Assembly (NCBI RefSeq): GCF_030646015.1
Contig: NZ_JAUSLT010000170.1
Coordinates: 1-45,256 of the forward strand
Length of the DNA: 45,256 nucleotides
DNA from: Bradyrhizobium sp.
Lineage (GTDB): Bacteria > Pseudomonadota > Alphaproteobacteria > Rhizobiales > Xanthobacteraceae
Reading direction: 5' to 3'
Part shown: piece by piece, positions 8,406 through 17,029 of the stretch
Numbering within the stretch: the stretch's first letter is position 1
Layout of the letters: every line of letters begins with the position of its first letter
Notes under the pieces: model-generated
Told to the model about the DNA's origin: nothing
Seen by the model: the letters and a program-made list of their open reading frames with translations, nothing else
The model's database searches: none
Made by a program: the position numbers and the translations under genes

Positions 8406-9722
8406 TCAGTTCGATCCTGGCCGGGGACCGCCTGTCGCCCAATCGAGAAGCTCAATCGTGTGCACCACAGGAACTGACGTACCGCCGGCAATCTGAACCA
8501 TGCAGCCAATATTGCCCGCAGCAATCATGTCCGGCTTCACTGTCGCAATATTGGCGACCTTTCGATCGCGCAAACTGCTGGCAATGTCGGGCTGGAGAAT
8601 GTTGTAAGTCCCCGCCGAACCGCAACACAAATGGCTCTCCGGTACATCTTTCACCACGAATCCGTTCTTGGAAAGCAATTCTTTCGGAGCTTGCGTGATT
8701 TTCTGTCCGTGCTGCAGCGAACACGCGGAGTGATAGGCGATGGTGATATCGCGCGGCTGCTGCGATGGCTGCAGTTCGATGCCGCTGACATACTCGGTAA
8801 TATCCTTTGTCAGCGCGGAAACCGTGGCGGCCGGGCCGGCGAAATCGCGGTCCTCGCGCAGCATGAAGCCGTAATCCTTGATGACCGTGCCGCAGCCCGA
8901 CGCAGTCACCAGGATGGCATCGAGACCGTCCCGTCCGGCCTCCTCGAGCCAGACGCCGATGTTGGCGCGGGCGCGCGCCAGCGCATCGCCATCGCGTCCG
9001 AGATGATGGGTCAGCGCGCCGCAGCATTGCTCGTCCTTGACCAGCACCACCTCGATGCCGTGCCGCGTCAGCAGATTGACGGCGGCCTGATTGATGCGCG
9101 GCGCCAGCACCTGCTGGGCGCAGCCCTGCAGCAGCGCGACCCGTCCGCGCCGCTCGCCGACCGCCGGGAAAACGCTGCCCCCGGCCGGGCCCGATGGCGG
9201 CAGCCTGCCCGGCGCCAGCGCTAGCATCGCCTTGATTCGCCGTAACAAACCGGGCGACCCTTGGGCCGTTTTGGGGGTCGGCAACAAGGCGCTGAGCGGC
9301 CGACCAAGCCGCGCCAGAATCATGCTCCAGCGAAACCATTGCGGCCGCGGCAGCACGAAGGCGAGAACCGCGCGCAAGGCCCGCTCGGTCAGCGGTCGGG
9401 AGTAGTCCTCTTCAATTTTCACCCGCGCCTGATCGACCAGATGCATGTAGTTGACCCCCGACGGACAGGTGGTCATGCAGGCGAGACAGGAGAGGCAGCG
9501 GTCGATGTGCTTGACCACCTCCGCGGTCGGCGGCCGGTTCTTTTCCAGCATTTCCTTGATGAGATAGATCCGCCCGCGCGGGCTATCGAGTTCGTCGCCG
9601 AGCAGCACGTAGGTCGGGCACGTCGCAGTGCAGAAACCGCAATGCACACAGGCGCGCAGGATCTTGTCGGCCTCCGCGATATCAGGGTCGGCGAGCTGCG
9701 CCAGGCTGAATTCGGTTTTCAT
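8406..9722 (-). CDS. glcF: Glycolate oxidase iron-sulfur subunit GlcF
   Basis: The 438-residue electron-transfer subunit of glycolate oxidase, which with GlcD and GlcE oxidises glycolate to glyoxylate and passes electrons to the membrane quinone pool. Two 4Fe-4S motifs are intact: Cys25/28/31/35 (CVHCGFCTATCP) and Cys77/80/83/87 (CLSCLACMTTCP). Two CCG-type domains follow, with EQCCGALTHH and HLCCGSAGTY. Its ATG overlaps the glcE stop as ATGA, so translation is probably coupled. It is the last gene of a glcD-E-F operon. Length and motif order match the E. coli type, so the complex looks complete apart from a GlcG or a permease, neither of which is present here. Confidence 0.96.
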   Translation of the reverse strand: MKTEFSLAQLADPDIAEADKILRACVHCGFCTATCPTYVLLGDELDSPRGRIYLIKEMLEKNRPPTAEVVKHIDRCLSCLACMTTCPSGVNYMHLVDQARVKIEEDYSRPLTERALRAVLAFVLPRPQWFRWSMILARLGRPLSALLPTPKTAQGSPGLLRRIKAMLALAPGRLPPSGPAGGSVFPAVGERRGRVALLQGCAQQVLAPRINQAAVNLLTRHGIEVVLVKDEQCCGALTHHLGRDGDALARARANIGVWLEEAGRDGLDAILVTASGCGTVIKDYGFMLREDRDFAGPAATVSALTKDITEYVSGIELQPSQQPRDITIAYHSACSLQHGQKITQAPKELLSKNGFVVKDVPESHLCCGSAGTYNILQPDIASSLRDRKVANIATVKPDMIAAGNIGCMVQIAGGTSVPVVHTIELLDWATGGPRPGSN

Positions 9723-10951
9723 GTCGCGGCCCCTCGTATCATCCGGCCGCGGTTGAGGATGTTCTTCGGATCGAAGCCGTGGCGGACGCGTTCGCTCAAC
9801 TTCGCAAGGCCTTCCTGCTGCGGATGGAACACGTCGATATTGCGCCTGATATGTTCGGGTGCCCGTATCAAGGTGGCATGGCCGCCGGCGGCGTTGACGC
9901 GCGCGCGCACCAGCGCCGCCTGCGCATCCGGTTTCGGCGGCAGGGCCGCCCAGATCAGGCCGCCGCCCCAGTCGTAGACCACGTCGCCGCCGGTGTCGCG
10001 CGACAGCGCCTGGCCGAGCGCCCCGCCTGTCGCGGGGGGACAGACGATCCGCCACACCGGCCACGCGCCCAGCGCGCCGTCAGCCGCAAACGGCTTCACG
10101 TCGCGAACCGAACTCCAGAGTGCCGCCGAGGCGGCATCCTGCAGAATTTCAGCTGCGCCGAATGGCGCCAGCAGCGTCATCAACGAAGCCGCGCGATGCG
10201 CCGCCGAGGCCGTGATGCCCTCCAGCCGCAGCAGCGTGAGCGCCTGCGCTCCCATGTCCCCCAGCCCGCCGATCCCTGCCCGAAACGCCGAAGCCGGCAG
10301 GTGCGCCGCGCCTGATACGTCGAACGGCGAGCCCAGCGCCACCGTCATCGCCCGGTTCGCGGTGACATCGTCGAGCCCGCGCAGCACCAGCGTGCGTTCG
10401 CTTTCGGGCCGCGGCATCACCTTCATGGTCACTTCCGTCATGACCGCGAGCGTGCCCCAGGAGCCCGCCAGCAATTTGCAGAGGTCGTAGCCGGTGACGT
10501 TCTTCACCACCTTGCCGCCGGCCTTGAAACTGTCGCCGAAACCCGACACCGCGTGCGCGCCCAGGAGATGGTCGCGCGCGCCGCCCGCGCGGATGCGGCG
10601 AGGACCGGCGAGGCCGGCGCCGATCATGCCGCCGATGGTCCCGATATCCGGCGTGCCCAGCAGCGCCGACGTATTGATCGGCTCGAACGCAAATTGCTGG
10701 TTTTTGGAATCGATCAGGCTGAGCACGTCGGCCAGCGGGGCGCCGGCCTGCACGGTGATGATCAGCTCGTTCGGCTCGTAGGCCACGACCGCGTTCAGCG
10801 CCGACAGATCGAGCAGCGCATTGGTCGCCATCGGCTGGCCGATCAGCCGCTTGCTGCCATGGCCAATGATTTCCAGCGGCTGCTCGCTGGCGATGGCCGT
10901 GCGCACCGCCTGCTCGACGTCAGCCGCATCACGTATTTTCAAGGTGTCCAC
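9719..10951 (-). CDS. glcE: Glycolate oxidase FAD-binding subunit GlcE
   Basis: A 410-residue second flavoprotein subunit of glycolate oxidase. The N-terminal half is an FAD_binding_4/PCMH domain: LEIIGHGSKRLIG near residues 26-38, then the GTIGGMIGAGLAGPRR flavin loop and NVTGYDLCKLLAGSWGTLA. The C-terminal half is shorter and more diverged than in GlcD, as usual for GlcE. The chosen start is a GTG at 10951, ten bases after the glcD stop with AGG upstream, because it opens the conserved VDTLKIRDAADVEQAV; the frame is open upstream but only inside glcD. It overlaps glcF by four bases. Confidence 0.93.
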   Translation of the reverse strand: MDTLKIRDAADVEQAVRTAIASEQPLEIIGHGSKRLIGQPMATNALLDLSALNAVVAYEPNELIITVQAGAPLADVLSLIDSKNQQFAFEPINTSALLGTPDIGTIGGMIGAGLAGPRRIRAGGARDHLLGAHAVSGFGDSFKAGGKVVKNVTGYDLCKLLAGSWGTLAVMTEVTMKVMPRPESERTLVLRGLDDVTANRAMTVALGSPFDVSGAAHLPASAFRAGIGGLGDMGAQALTLLRLEGITASAAHRAASLMTLLAPFGAAEILQDAASAALWSSVRDVKPFAADGALGAWPVWRIVCPPATGGALGQALSRDTGGDVVYDWGGGLIWAALPPKPDAQAALVRARVNAAGGHATLIRAPEHIRRNIDVFHPQQEGLAKLSERVRHGFDPKNILNRGRMIRGAAT

Positions 10952-10961
10952 GCGCGCCTGC

Positions 10962-12455
10962 TTAAAACCGGGGAATGTCAGGAAACGCCAGATTGCCGCC
11001 GTGCACATGCACACGGCCGAGTTCGGCGCAACGATGCAGGGTCGGAAACACCTTGCCGGGGTTGAGCAGGCCCTGCGCGTCGAAGGCGCATTTCAGTCGC
11101 TGCTGCTGGTTGAGATCGATCTCCGAGAACATTTCCGGCATCAGGTCGCGCTTCTCGACGCCGACGCCGTGCTCGCCGGTCAGCACGCCGCCGAGTTCGA
11201 CGCAGACCCGGAGGATGTCGGCGCCAAACGCCTCGGCCTTGTCCATCTCGCCGGGCTGGTTGGCATCGTACAGGATCAGGGGATGCAGGTTGCCGTCGCC
11301 GGCATGAAACACGTTGGCGACGCGCAGGCCGTATTTTTCGGAGAGACCGCGAATCCGCGCCAGCGCCTGCGGCAGCGCACCGCGCGGAATGGTGCCGTCC
11401 ATGCAGAGATAATCCGGCGAGATCCGCCCCACCGCCGGAAAGGCCGCCTTGCGGCCGGCCCAGAACAAATTGCGCTCAACTTCGGACGTGGAGATTTGCA
11501 GCGTGGTCGAGCCGCAGCCTTGCGCGATCGCCTCGACGCGGCTGATCAACTCGTCGACCTCGACGCCGGGACCGTCGAGCTCGATGATCAGCAGCGCCTC
11601 GACGTCGAGCGGATAGCCGGCATGCACAAAGGCTTCGGCGGCGTGGATCGCGGGTTTGTCCATCATTTCCATGCCGCCCGGGATGATGCCGGCGCCGATG
11701 ATCCGCGCCACGCATTCGCCGGCCGCCTCGACTTGCGCGAAACCGACCATCAGGGCGCGGGCGGTTTCCGGTTTCTGCAGGATCCGCACCGTGACCTCGG
11801 TGATGACGCCGAGCAGGCCTTCCGATCCCGTGATGATGCCCATCAGGTCGTAGCCCGAGGTTTCCGCGGATTTGCCGCCGATCCGGAGGATTTCTCCCGT
11901 GATCAGGACGATTTCGCAGCCCAGCACGTTGTTGGTGGTCATGCCGTATTTCAGGCAATGCACGCCGCCGGAATTTTCCGCGACATTGCCGCCGATCGAG
12001 CAGGCGATCTGCGACGAGGGGTCGGGTGCATAATAGAATCCGGCATGCGCGACCGCCTGGCTGATGGCGAGATTGGTGACGCCCGGCTCGGTCACGACCG
12101 CGCGGTTGTCGAAATCGATCTCGCGGATGCGCTTGAACTTGCCGAGGCCCAGCAAGACGCCATCGGCCAGCGGCAGCGCGCCGCCGGACAGCGAGGTTCC
12201 GGAACCGCGCGGCACCACCTTGATGCCCTGCTCGAAGCAGTATTTCAGGACGTTTGAGACCTGTTCGGTGGTGTCCGGCAGCACCACCACCATCGGCGGC
12301 TGGCGATAGGCCATCAGCCCGTCGGACTCGTAAGGCACCATCTCGGCCGCACTGTCGATCACGCCCTCGCCCGGCACGATCCCGCGCAGTGCCGCCACGA
12401 TCTCGTCGCGGCGCGCCAGCACCGCCTGATCGGAAGCGGGCATCATGATGGTCAT
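10962..12455 (-). CDS. glcD: Glycolate oxidase catalytic subunit GlcD
   Basis: The 497-residue FAD-dependent catalytic subunit that oxidises glycolate (and often D-lactate) to glyoxylate. The PCMH FAD domain shows VVPRGSGTSLSGGALP (residues 81-95), APDPSSQIACSIGGNVAENS split over the flavin loop, and TGSEGLLGVITEVTV. The C-terminal FAD-oxidase domain has the active-site strings FHAGDGNLHP and TGEHGVGVEK and ends with the LLNPGKVFP motif. GGGAGG precedes the ATG, so the start is firm. It is the first gene of the glcD-E-F operon. Glycolate salvage feeds the glyoxylate pathway, which fits a heterotroph or a CO2-fixing rhizobium clearing phosphoglycolate. No GlcC-type regulator is adjacent. Confidence 0.96.
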   Translation of the reverse strand: MTIMMPASDQAVLARRDEIVAALRGIVPGEGVIDSAAEMVPYESDGLMAYRQPPMVVVLPDTTEQVSNVLKYCFEQGIKVVPRGSGTSLSGGALPLADGVLLGLGKFKRIREIDFDNRAVVTEPGVTNLAISQAVAHAGFYYAPDPSSQIACSIGGNVAENSGGVHCLKYGMTTNNVLGCEIVLITGEILRIGGKSAETSGYDLMGIITGSEGLLGVITEVTVRILQKPETARALMVGFAQVEAAGECVARIIGAGIIPGGMEMMDKPAIHAAEAFVHAGYPLDVEALLIIELDGPGVEVDELISRVEAIAQGCGSTTLQISTSEVERNLFWAGRKAAFPAVGRISPDYLCMDGTIPRGALPQALARIRGLSEKYGLRVANVFHAGDGNLHPLILYDANQPGEMDKAEAFGADILRVCVELGGVLTGEHGVGVEKRDLMPEMFSEIDLNQQQRLKCAFDAQGLLNPGKVFPTLHRCAELGRVHVHGGNLAFPDIPRF

Positions 12456-12634
12456 TTGTCAGGCCTCCCGTGCCGGCTGCGGGCACCTTCGCTCTCGTCG
12501 AATTATCATTGGAAATCAAGCACGTCTCGAGCGCTTTGGGTAGGCCATCCGGTTGGCCGGCGGAATTCCGATTGCGCGTCGGGCATCGGGGAACGAAGAT
12601 CGCGCGCCATTCATTGTGACAGCAGGAGGATACC

Positions 12635-13120
12635 ATGGGCCTGCGCCATTATTGCATTGCTTTGTCCATTGCCACGGTTGTCACGGCGCCTTCGTCTATC
12701 AGGGCTGCTCCGGCGGCGATCGACTGGGTCAGGTACAGCGTCCCGGAGACCGGGGCCGCGGTTGACATTCCAGCCTCGATATTCACCGAAGCGGCCGGAA
12801 AGCCGGAGGGAGGATATGGCGGTCGCTTCCTGACATCGGACCGCCGCGCCGATTTGACCATGCAGTCGGTTGTCAACGACGCCGGACTTTCGCCGGCCGC
12901 CTTCCTGGCCCGGAAAAACCCACCGCCGGGCATCGTGTACAAGCGGGTAACACCGCGGTTCTTCGTGGTATCGAGCTTCCGTAATGGAAGAATCTGGTAC
13001 AATCGCTGCAATTTCGCCGGGCGCTTTGCCCATTGCGTGTTGATCAATTATCCAGCCGCCGAAAAGCGTCAGTGGGATAGCGTCGTCACCCGGATCAGCA
13101 ACACCCTGGCCAGCCGGTAG
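12635..13120 (+). CDS. Small secreted protein of unknown function
   Basis: A 161-residue exported protein that I do not recognise. A Sec signal peptide covers about residues 1-24 (cut after IRA or AAP). The mature part is mostly beta-type with two cysteines (YNRCNF and AHCVL) 10 residues apart that could form a disulfide, and it ends with a helix containing the WDSVVTRISNTL stretch. Such proteins in this group are often annotated only as hypothetical. AGGAGG five bases before the ATG gives a firm start. It stands alone between the divergent glc operon and the thiolase gene. Confidence 0.85.
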   Translation: MGLRHYCIALSIATVVTAPSSIRAAPAAIDWVRYSVPETGAAVDIPASIFTEAAGKPEGGYGGRFLTSDRRADLTMQSVVNDAGLSPAAFLARKNPPPGIVYKRVTPRFFVVSSFRNGRIWYNRCNFAGRFAHCVLINYPAAEKRQWDSVVTRISNTLASR

Positions 13121-13336
13121 CCCCTTCTCCAGATCGAGCGTCACGTGGCCGCAGCGTGGGTCAAATAGCGCGGCGCTCGCCATGAGCGTCCCACGATTCC
13201 GCGGTCTTTCCGCACAGCGGAACGCGTGTGGAATTCGAGGCCGCAACAGGCGATATTTTGCCGCCTCGCACGAAATTTCTCTACGCTTGCAATCTATTGC
13301 GGGGCATAATGGCCGCTTCAAAGGGAGATCAAGAAA

Positions 13337-14509
13337 ATGCGTGAAGCGGTTATTGTTTCTTATGCGCGAACCGGGTTGGCGAAGTCCGGCCGCGGCGGGT
13401 TCAACATCACTCCGCCGATGTCGATGGCGGCCCACGCCATCAAGCACGCCGTCGAGCGCGCCGGCGTCGACAAGGATTACGTCGAGGACAGCTATATCGG
13501 CAATTGCGCCCATGGCGCGCCCAATATCGGCCGCCAGGCCGCATTGCTCGCGGGCCTGCCGAAGTCGACCGCCGGCGTCTCGGTCAACCGCTTCTGCTCG
13601 TCGGGACTGCAGACCATCGCGATGGCCGCCAACTCGATCCGCTCGGACGGCTCCGATTGCATCGTGGCCGGCGGCGTCGAAAGCATCTCGATCCCCGGCG
13701 GCCCGTTGCCGAAGGAAGCGGTCGATCCGGACCTGCTCAAAGTGGCGCCCGCCATCTTCATGGCGATGATCGACACCGCCGATATCGTCGCGGAGCGTTA
13801 CAAGCTGAGCCGCGAATACCAGGATGAGTACTCGCTGGAATCGCAGCGCCGCATGGCCGCCGCCCAGCAGGCCAACAAGTTCAAGGACGAAATCGTCCCG
13901 ATGAAGACCAAAATGAAGGTGGTCGACAAGGCCACCAAGGCCGAGAGCATCGTCGACTACACGGTCGACCGCGACGAATGCAACCGGCCCGAGACCACGA
14001 TGGAAGGCCTCGCCAAGCTCGAGCCCGTGAGGGGTCCCGGCAAGTACATCACCGCCGGCAACGCCAGCCAGCTGTCGGACGGCGCCGCTGCCGTCGTGCT
14101 GATGGAAGCCAAGGACGCGGAAAAGCGCGGCCTCAATCCGCTCGGCCGCTTCGTCGCCTGGACGGCGGCAGGCTGCGAGCCGGACGAGATGGGCATCGGC
14201 CCGGTGTTCGCGGTGCCGAGGCTGCTGAAGCGCCACGGGCTCAAGATTGAGGATATCGACATCTGGGAGCTCAACGAAGCCTTCGCCAGCCAGTGCCTGT
14301 ATTCCCGCGACAAGCTCGGCATCGATCCCGAGAAGTACAACGTCAACGGCGGCTCGATCGCGATCGGGCATCCCTTCGGCATGACCGGCGCGCGGTGTAC
14401 CGGTCACCTGCTGCAGGAGGGACGCCGGCGCAAGGCCAAGTGGGGCGTCGTGACCATGTGCATCGGCGGCGGCCAGGGTGGCGCGGGCCTGTTCGAAATC
14501 TACAGCTGA
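13337..14509 (+). CDS. Thiolase (acetyl-CoA C-acyltransferase)
   Basis: A 390-residue thiolase that either cleaves 3-ketoacyl-CoA with CoA or condenses two acyl-CoA units. All catalytic parts are present: nucleophile Cys87 in NRFCSSGLQ, the NEAFA loop, His345 in GHPFGMTGAR, and the second Cys375 in CIGGGQGG. Length and motifs fit the degradative FadA/PcaF-like class; substrate chain length cannot be read from sequence. A GGGAGA lies seven to eight bases before the ATG. It is transcribed alone and ends in a good terminator, although the GntR gene follows. Its position beside a transporter operon, a dehydrogenase and hydratase-like genes suggests a catabolic role, but no hydroxyacyl-CoA dehydrogenase is adjacent. 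Confidence 0.95.
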   Translation: MREAVIVSYARTGLAKSGRGGFNITPPMSMAAHAIKHAVERAGVDKDYVEDSYIGNCAHGAPNIGRQAALLAGLPKSTAGVSVNRFCSSGLQTIAMAANSIRSDGSDCIVAGGVESISIPGGPLPKEAVDPDLLKVAPAIFMAMIDTADIVAERYKLSREYQDEYSLESQRRMAAAQQANKFKDEIVPMKTKMKVVDKATKAESIVDYTVDRDECNRPETTMEGLAKLEPVRGPGKYITAGNASQLSDGAAAVVLMEAKDAEKRGLNPLGRFVAWTAAGCEPDEMGIGPVFAVPRLLKRHGLKIEDIDIWELNEAFASQCLYSRDKLGIDPEKYNVNGGSIAIGHPFGMTGARCTGHLLQEGRRRKAKWGVVTMCIGGGQGGAGLFEIYS

Positions 14510-14544
14510 GCTTTGCCTTAGTCCGGCACGGCCGGCACAAGACC

Positions 14545-14581
14545 AGCAGCGCGACGGGTGACCGCCGCGCTGCTTTCTTTT
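14545..14581 (+). terminator. Rho-independent terminator after the thiolase gene
   Basis: AGCAGCGCG (14545-14553) pairs with CGCGCTGCT (14566-14574) and is followed by TTCTTTT. It separates the thiolase transcript from the GntR gene downstream. Confidence 0.9.
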
Positions 14582-14630
14582 GAGTCCGGCTGGCATCTCG
14601 CGGCAAACTGGAGGTTGTCCAACGTTTCGG

Positions 14631-14672
14631 TTGACGCTGCCGCGATGCCTCATGATATACGGGAAATATATG
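14631..14672 (+). promoter_or_regulatory. Promoter and putative operator of the GntR gene
   Basis: TTGACG at 14631-14636 is followed after 17 bases by GATATA at 14654-14659, a good sigma-70-like pair. An AT-rich site, ATGATATAC-GGG-AAATATATG (14652-14672), covers the -10 and the expected start point. Its left half shares TGATATA with sites in front of the liv operon and the desaturase-like gene, so autoregulation is plausible. This is inference from sequence only. Confidence 0.55.
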
Positions 14673-14733
14673 CTTGGGATGGGCGCGAAGGCACGCCGGC
14701 TCATGCCTTCCAGCGGCCGCGACGAGGAACGAT

Positions 14734-15420
14734 TTGAAGTCGAAAACGCCGAGGAAAGGCCGGTCTCGCGTCGCTGAAGGCGAGGACGGCACGCTAACCG
14801 ATCGTGCGTACCACGAGCTCGAGGAGATGATCGTCACGCTGCAATTGTCGCCTGGAACGGTACTGTCGGAACAGGCGCTTGCGGTGCGCCTGAAGATCGG
14901 CCGGACCCCGATCCGGGAAGCCCTTCAGCGCCTCGCGCGGGACGGGCTGGTGGTGATCATGCCGCGGCGCGGCATCATGGTCTCCGAAATCAATCTGCGG
15001 CTGCAACTGCGCCTGCTCGAGGTACGGCGCGAACTCGAGCGGCTGATGGCGAGTCTGGCGGCCGAGCGGGCCACCCCCGACGAGCGCCGCGAATTCGCCG
15101 AGGTGGCGGAATCCATGCTCGCCGCCGCCGCGAAAGCCGACGACATCGCCTTCATGCGGCTCGACCAGCGCTTCAATATCCTGATTGCAACCGCCGCCCG
15201 CAACGAATTCGCGCGGCGCTCGATGGGGCTGATGAACGCGTTGTCGCGCCGGTTCTGGTACCAGCACTATCAGGAAGTCGCCGACCTGCCGCTTGCCGCC
15301 AAACTGCATGCCGCGGTCGCCCGGGCGGTATCGCAGAAGAAAGCCAAGGCGGCCGCGACCGCATCGGACCGGCTGATCGACTACATCGAGGATTTCGCGA
15401 GGAAGACGCTGGATACGTGA
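14734..15420 (+). CDS. GntR-family (FCD) transcriptional regulator
   Basis: A DNA-binding regulator of about 228 residues. The N-terminal winged helix is clear (LTDRAYHELEEMIVTLQLSPG, recognition part LKIGRTPIREALQRLARDGLV, wing with MPRRGIMVSEI), followed by an all-helical FCD effector domain. FCD domains usually bind a metal through an Asp and three His; here the expected DxRFH is DQRFN and the last His position looks changed, with only the His of KLHAAV clearly kept, so metal binding may be lost. The start is probably TTG at 14734, with GAGGAA five bases before it; an ATG at 14674 is in frame but lacks a ribosome-binding site and lies inside the operator. It is likely to control itself and the liv operon transcribed towards it. 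Confidence 0.9.
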   Translation: MKSKTPRKGRSRVAEGEDGTLTDRAYHELEEMIVTLQLSPGTVLSEQALAVRLKIGRTPIREALQRLARDGLVVIMPRRGIMVSEINLRLQLRLLEVRRELERLMASLAAERATPDERREFAEVAESMLAAAAKADDIAFMRLDQRFNILIATAARNEFARRSMGLMNALSRRFWYQHYQEVADLPLAAKLHAAVARAVSQKKAKAAATASDRLIDYIEDFARKTLDT

Positions 15421-15426
15421 TGGGTT

Positions 15427-15563
15427 GTTCTTCCCCTTCTCCCCGTTCTTCACGGGGAGAGGGTTAGGGTGAGGGGCTCTCACCGCGGCACCGGACTCGC
15501 GGATAGTCCCCCTCACCCGCCGCGCTTCGCGCGTCGGCCTCTCCCCGCAAGCGGGACGAGGCG
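15427..15563. repeat. Two-part palindromic intergenic repeat element
   Basis: This gap between converging genes holds CTCCCCgttcttcacGGGGAG with GGGTGAGGGG after it, then the mirror-image CCCCTCACCC, an inner GCGCttcGCGC-type hairpin, and CTCTCCCCGC-aagc-GGG. The whole folds as a long imperfect hairpin with side hairpins. Its style matches dispersed repeats common in Bradyrhizobium and Rhodopseudomonas, and a part-copy lies at 6230-6267. It may end transcription from both sides. Confidence 0.75.
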
Positions 15564-15571
15564 AAGAAACA

Positions 15572-16684
15572 TCAATCGAACACAATCACGCTGCGAATGG
15601 CCTCGCCGCGCTTAAGTGCAGAAAACCCGTCGTTGATCTCGTCGAGCCTGATGCGGCGGGTGATCAGTTCGTCCAGCATCAGCGCGCCGTCGAGATAGGC
15701 GCGCGCCAGCAGCGGAAAATCGCGGCGCGGGCGGGCGTTGCCGTAGCTGACGCGGCGGATGCGTTTTTCCTGCATCAGCGAGCCCCAGCGGAACGAGACG
15801 TCCTTGTCGACGTCGATCTTGCCGAGCCAGATGATCTGTCCGCCCGGCCGCACCGCTTCGGCGGTCACCCGAAACGCCGACGCGCTGCCGGCGGATTCGA
15901 TCACGACATCGACGCCGCGGCCGTTGGTTTTGCGTTTGCCGGCGGCTACCGCATCGTCCTTCGAGGCATCGACGCCATGGGTGGCGCCCATCCTGGCGGC
16001 GAGCACCAGCTTGGCCGGGTCGATATCGACGGCGATGATGGCGCCGGCGCCCGCCAGCCGCGCGCCCTGCACCGCGGCGAGGCCGACCGCGCCGCAGCCG
16101 ATCACCATCACGGTATCGCCATGCGCGATCGCCCCGAGATTGAGCGCCGCACCCGCGCCGGTCATGACGCCGCAGCCGATCAGGCAGGCCCGGTCGAACG
16201 GCATTTCCTTCGGCACCGGAATTGCCTGCTGGTCCGATACGATGCAATATTCGCCGAACGATCCCAAAAACATCAGCTGCTGGACATCGCTGCCATCGGC
16301 AAGGGTGCCGCGATTGCTGCCGTCAAACGCCACTGCCTTCGGGCCCAGCCCGAGATATTCCTCGCACAGGATCGGCGCGTCCCGGTCGCAGTAGAAGCAA
16401 TGCCCGCAATGCGGATTCCACGACAGCACCACGTGGTCCCCGACCTCAGCGCCACGTGCTGCCGGACCAACCTGCTCGACAATCCCCGCGGCCTCGTGGC
16501 CCAGCACGATCGGCAAGGGATAGCGCAGCGATCCCTCGATCACTTCGAGATCGGTGTGACACAGTCCGGCGGCGCGGATCCGCACCAGCACGTCGGTCGG
16601 CTTCAACGCCGCCGCGGTGATGGTCTCGATCGACATCGGCGTTTGCGCGGCATGCAGCACCGCGGCGCGATACTGCAGGGACAT
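15572..16684 (-). CDS. Zinc-dependent alcohol dehydrogenase (MDR family)
   Basis: A 370-residue NAD(P)-dependent medium-chain dehydrogenase that would interconvert an alcohol and an aldehyde or ketone. Catalytic zinc ligands are Cys42 (GLCHTD) and His63 (GHEAAG); the structural zinc site Cys93/96/99/107 (CGHCFYCDRDAPILC) is complete. The nucleotide-binding loop is VIGCGAVGLAAVQGA, with VDIDPAKL marking NAD preference. It resembles the formaldehyde/aryl-alcohol dehydrogenase branch, but the substrate is unknown. Its ATG overlaps the stop of the DUF6166-like gene as TGATG, and it is the last gene of the liv operon, so the oxidised alcohol may derive from the compound taken up. It converges on the GntR gene. 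Confidence 0.94.
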   Translation of the reverse strand: MSLQYRAAVLHAAQTPMSIETITAAALKPTDVLVRIRAAGLCHTDLEVIEGSLRYPLPIVLGHEAAGIVEQVGPAARGAEVGDHVVLSWNPHCGHCFYCDRDAPILCEEYLGLGPKAVAFDGSNRGTLADGSDVQQLMFLGSFGEYCIVSDQQAIPVPKEMPFDRACLIGCGVMTGAGAALNLGAIAHGDTVMVIGCGAVGLAAVQGARLAGAGAIIAVDIDPAKLVLAARMGATHGVDASKDDAVAAGKRKTNGRGVDVVIESAGSASAFRVTAEAVRPGGQIIWLGKIDVDKDVSFRWGSLMQEKRIRRVSYGNARPRRDFPLLARAYLDGALMLDELITRRIRLDEINDGFSALKRGEAIRSVIVFD

Positions 16685-16992
16685 CAGGCGACCGCCTTGC
16701 CGGAAAGCGCCGCAAGCGCCTGGTCGATGTCGGCCGAAGTCATCTCCCATTCATTGCCGAAATTCGCCACCACCGCGGCCATGAACGGCTCGACCGAGGC
16801 CTTCGCCCTGTCCTTGTCGCCGAGATGGTCGAGCAGCAGCGCCAGCGCCAGCTGGCGCGGCTCCGGACCTTCGTAGCTCCACTCGAATCCGTTTTTGGTG
16901 AACTCCGCCACGTCAACGCCGGGATCAAGCGGCGCGCCGTCAACGGTCACCTTGACGCCATCGATGGTCCGGTCTCCCACATAGCTTTTCAT
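16684..16992 (-). CDS. Small DUF6166-like protein
   Basis: A 102-residue soluble protein resembling DUF6166: the opening MKSYVGDRTIDGVKVTVDG, then GFEWSYEGPEPRQLALALL and DHLGDKDRA are its recognisable blocks. No catalytic motif, signal peptide or membrane segment is visible. The family has no established function; relatives often lie in mobile or metabolic contexts. GGGAGG precedes the ATG. It lies 37 bases after livF and its stop overlaps the dehydrogenase start, so it is made together with both, which suggests a role as a small partner of the enzyme or transporter. That role is inference. Confidence 0.82.
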   Translation of the reverse strand: MKSYVGDRTIDGVKVTVDGAPLDPGVDVAEFTKNGFEWSYEGPEPRQLALALLLDHLGDKDRAKASVEPFMAAVVANFGNEWEMTSADIDQALAALSGKAVA

Positions 16993-17029
16993 GTTGGCCT
17001 CCCGCTTCGACCTGAATGCGTTGTCCTGG

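Noticed and set aside
8003..8698. A plus-strand frame resembling a membrane protein of repeated FADFLADF units.
   Set aside because: It is the complement of the lysine/alanine codons of the H1-like gene; the hydrophobic look is an artefact.
12611..14704. A 697-codon open frame on the minus strand across the thiolase and GntR start.
   Set aside because: It is the complement of real plus-strand genes in a GC-rich sequence, with no ribosome-binding site and low-complexity, Arg/His/Asp-rich product.
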